From NCBI GenBank assembly GCA_900549685.1, contig UROX01000044.1, forward strand, positions 1-15,921: a stretch of 15,921 bases of DNA, written 5' to 3'. The position numbers were made by a program, and so were the translations under genes. Shown here one piece after another: positions 13,812 through 15,921 of this stretch (the stretch's first letter is position 1; each line of letters opens with the position of its first letter). This DNA is from an uncultured Alistipes sp. Lineage in GTDB: Bacteria > Bacteroidota > Bacteroidia > Bacteroidales > Rikenellaceae. The notes below the pieces were generated by a model. The model did not search any database. It was not told where the DNA came from and saw nothing but the letters and a program-made list of their open reading frames with translations.

Positions 13812-15921
13812 ATGAAACGCAAAACAGCGCTCGCGCTGGCGATGCTCTTGTCCGTATGCGGTATGGCTGCCGGGCAAAACCGCACCGACACGCATATCAC
13901 CGGACACGTCATCGACGTATCCACAGGCAATCACCTGCCCTACGTCACACTCACGCTCAAAGGCACCGCCATCGGCATGATGAGCGACGCTACGGGACAC
14001 TTTTTCATCAAAAACATTCCCTCCGGCAAACAGGTGCTTTCGGCCTCGCTGCTGGGTTACGAACCGCAGGAAATCGTCATCGATCCGCAGCCCGGCACGA
14101 CGACCGAAGTGAACTTCACGCTCCGCGAAAGCCACCTGGGACTCGACGAGGTCGTCGTATCGGCCAACCGCACGGCCTCGAACCGCAAGGAAGCGCCGAC
14201 GCTGGTCAATGTTCTGAATACGAAAAAATTCGAGACCACCTCGTCGAACAGCCTGTCCGACGCGCTCAACTACCAGCCTGGCCTGCGGGTCGAATACAGC
14301 TGCCAGAACTGCGGCGTACCCCAATTGCGCATCAACGGACTCGAAGGTCAGTATTCGCAGATTCTGCTCGACAGCCGCCCCCTGTTCAGTTCGCTGGCCT
14401 CGGTCTACGGACTCGAACAGCTGCCCGCCGGCATGATCGAGCGCGTGGAAGTGATCCGCGGCGGCGGCTCGGCGCTGTTCGGCTCGAACGCCATCGGCGG
14501 CGTGGTGAACATCATCACCAAAGAACCGCTGCGCAACACGCTGATGCTGTCGAACACCACGAGCCTCATCGGCGGCAAAGCGGCGGACGTCAATACGACC
14601 CTCAACGGAGCGTTCGTCTCGGACGACCACAAAGCCGGCGTCTACGTCTTCGGCATGATCCGCGACCGGCAGGCCTACGACCGCGACGGAGACGGTTTCT
14701 CGGAGATCCCGAAACTCAACAGCGAGACGGTCGGGTTCAGGGGCTACTACCGGACGAGCACCTACTCCAAACTGACGGCCGAATACCACCACATCCGCGA
14801 GTTCCGCCGGGGAGGCAACCTGATGGACCGTCCGCCCCACGAAGCCGACATCGCCGAACAGTTGCGTCACGGCATCAACGGCGGAGGCCTGAAATTCGAC
14901 ATCTTCTCGCCCGACCAGCGCCACAAGGGGAACCTTTACGCCTCGGCACAGGGCATCAACCGCGAGAGCTACTTCGGCACCGACCAGAATCCCGACGCCT
15001 ACGGCAGCACGACGGACCGCACCGTCGTCGCTGGCGGACAGTACGGCTACTCGATCGACAAACTGCTGTTCCTGCCCTCGGAGCTGACCCTGGGCGTCGA
15101 GTATACCTACAATCGGCTGCACGACAGAATGCTGGGCTACGACCGCGACACCCGGCAGACGATCAATACGATCGGAGGCTACTTCCAAAACGAATGGAAA
15201 AGCGAGAAAGTCAATTTCCTGATCGGCGGCCGGATCGACAAGAACAGCCAGATCGACAAGGCCGTCTTCAGTCCCCGCGCCAACGTCCGCTACACCCCCG
15301 TGCCGATGGTGGGACTGCGGGCCAGCTTCTCGAGCGGCTACCGCGCCCCGCAGGCCTACGAGGAGGACCTGCATGTGGCGGCCGTGGGCGGCGAAGTGGC
15401 GCTCATCGAACTGGACCCGAACCTCAAACCGGAATATTCGCACAGTTTCAGCGGCTCGGTCGATCTGGACAAAACGTTCGGCCAGGTAGACATAGACCTG
15501 CTGATCGAAGGTTTCTACACCGACCTGCGCGATGTATTCGCCCTCGTCGAACAGGGACACGACGAGGAGGGCAACCTGCTGCTGATGCGCACGAACGAAT
15601 CGGGGGCCACGGTAGCGGGACTCAACGTGGAACTGAACGTGGCCACCGGCCCCAAATTCTGGTTCCAAGCCGGCTACACGTTCCAGAAAAGCCGTTACAA
15701 AGATCCGTTCCGGTGGTCCGAGAATCCGGCCATCGCCCCGCAGCGCAGAATGCTCCGCTCGCCCGACCACTACGGTTTCGTGTCGCTCAACTACATGCCG
15801 ACGAAAAAATGGAATCTCTCCCTGTTCGGAACGTTCACCGGAAAGATGCTGGTTCCCCACTACGCCGGATATGTCGCCGAGGACGAGCTGACACTCTCGC
15901 CCAACTTCTGGGACATGGGTG
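13812..15921 (+). CDS. TonB-dependent outer-membrane receptor (3' end beyond the window)
   Basis: At least 703 residues are seen with no stop before the right edge. In order: signal peptide (about 1-22); a CarboxypepD_reg-like beta domain (about 28-105, GHVIDVSTGNHLPYVTLTL to FTLRE) common in Bacteroidota receptors; a TonB-box-like LDEVVVSANR (111-120); the plug domain (about 128-240) with RINGLEGQYSQILLDSRP, LPAGMIERVEVIRGGGSALFG and AIGGVVNIITK; then the beta-barrel with repeated amphipathic strands and the FSSGYRAPQAYEEDLH region typical of siderophore, cobalamin and heme receptors. The plug has a close cysteine pair, CQNC (Cys164, Cys167). Such receptors import metal chelates or other large nutrients using TonB energy. 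The His-rich gene 83 bp upstream suggests a metal-related substrate, but this is inference. A small hairpin (CCGTC 13729-13733 with GACGG 13739-13743) lies between them. The start was chosen for its signal peptide. Confidence 0.93.
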   Translation, partial: MKRKTALALAMLLSVCGMAAGQNRTDTHITGHVIDVSTGNHLPYVTLTLKGTAIGMMSDATGHFFIKNIPSGKQVLSASLLGYEPQEIVIDPQPGTTTEVNFTLRESHLGLDEVVVSANRTASNRKEAPTLVNVLNTKKFETTSSNSLSDALNYQPGLRVEYSCQNCGVPQLRINGLEGQYSQILLDSRPLFSSLASVYGLEQLPAGMIERVEVIRGGGSALFGSNAIGGVVNIITKEPLRNTLMLSNTTSLIGGKAADVNTTLNGAFVSDDHKAGVYVFGMIRDRQAYDRDGDGFSEIPKLNSETVGFRGYYRTSTYSKLTAEYHHIREFRRGGNLMDRPPHEADIAEQLRHGINGGGLKFDIFSPDQRHKGNLYASAQGINRESYFGTDQNPDAYGSTTDRTVVAGGQYGYSIDKLLFLPSELTLGVEYTYNRLHDRMLGYDRDTRQTINTIGGYFQNEWKSEKVNFLIGGRIDKNSQIDKAVFSPRANVRYTPVPMVGLRASFSSGYRAPQAYEEDLHVAAVGGEVALIELDPNLKPEYSHSFSGSVDLDKTFGQVDIDLLIEGFYTDLRDVFALVEQGHDEEGNLLLMRTNESGATVAGLNVELNVATGPKFWFQAGYTFQKSRYKDPFRWSENPAIAPQRRMLRSPDHYGFVSLNYMPTKKWNLSLFGTFTGKMLVPHYAGYVAEDELTLSPNFWDMG

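Noticed and set aside
13794..15860. 688-codon open frame on the minus strand opposite the TonB receptor
   Set aside because: The plus-strand frame has a signal peptide, plug and barrel motifs throughout; the minus frame is its shadow.

Overview
The window looks like chromosomal DNA of a GC-rich member of the Bacteroidota, most likely order Bacteroidales and close to Alistipes/Rikenellaceae. This is inferred from a DUF4491 membrane protein, promoters of the TAnnTTTG type, weak Shine-Dalgarno signals, a DPP IV-like S9 peptidase, a TonB-dependent receptor with an N-terminal carboxypeptidase-regulatory-like domain, and GC-biased codon use that leaves long empty open frames on opposite strands. 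No tRNA, rRNA, CRISPR array, transposase or phage gene was seen.

Layout. (1) Positions 171-4405, minus strand: nadC and a secreted dipeptidyl-peptidase IV-like enzyme, 31 bp apart, then a hairpin-rich gap, then a lipoprotein of unknown function and a DUF4491 membrane protein, 9 bp apart. A 12-bp hairpin at 30-70 closes this block. (2) Positions 4406-4717: a divergent control region with a -7 box for nadC and one for ilvD, and a leader of about 190 nt before ilvD. (3) Positions 4718-9946, plus strand: ilvD-ilvB-ilvN-ilvC, the shared core of isoleucine/valine synthesis (dihydroxyacid dehydratase, both acetohydroxyacid synthase subunits, ketol-acid reductoisomerase). A run of hairpins and a perfect 17-bp stem followed by T residues end the operon. 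(4) Positions 10534-12294: a secreted protein with two SGNH/GDSL esterase domains in tandem, each with its own catalytic residues. (5) Positions 12295-13377: over 1 kb without a large gene. It holds a terminator-like hairpin, a 15-bp tandem repeat, a 36-residue single-pass membrane protein gene and, after it, about 320 nt rich in inverted repeats that ends in a textbook intrinsic terminator, which is a candidate structured RNA. (6) Positions 13378-15921: a small histidine-rich membrane-anchored protein behind a strong TAnnTTTG promoter, followed by a TonB-dependent outer-membrane receptor that runs off the right edge. The two probably form a metal or metal-chelate uptake unit.

Most of the coding content is ordinary housekeeping. 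The parts that deserve a second look are non-coding: the inverted-repeat cluster at 12903-13222, the consecutive hairpins after ilvC, and two perfect -7 boxes only 5-7 nt upstream of the first ATG (nadC and the His-rich gene). Those boxes imply either leaderless mRNAs or start codons further downstream.
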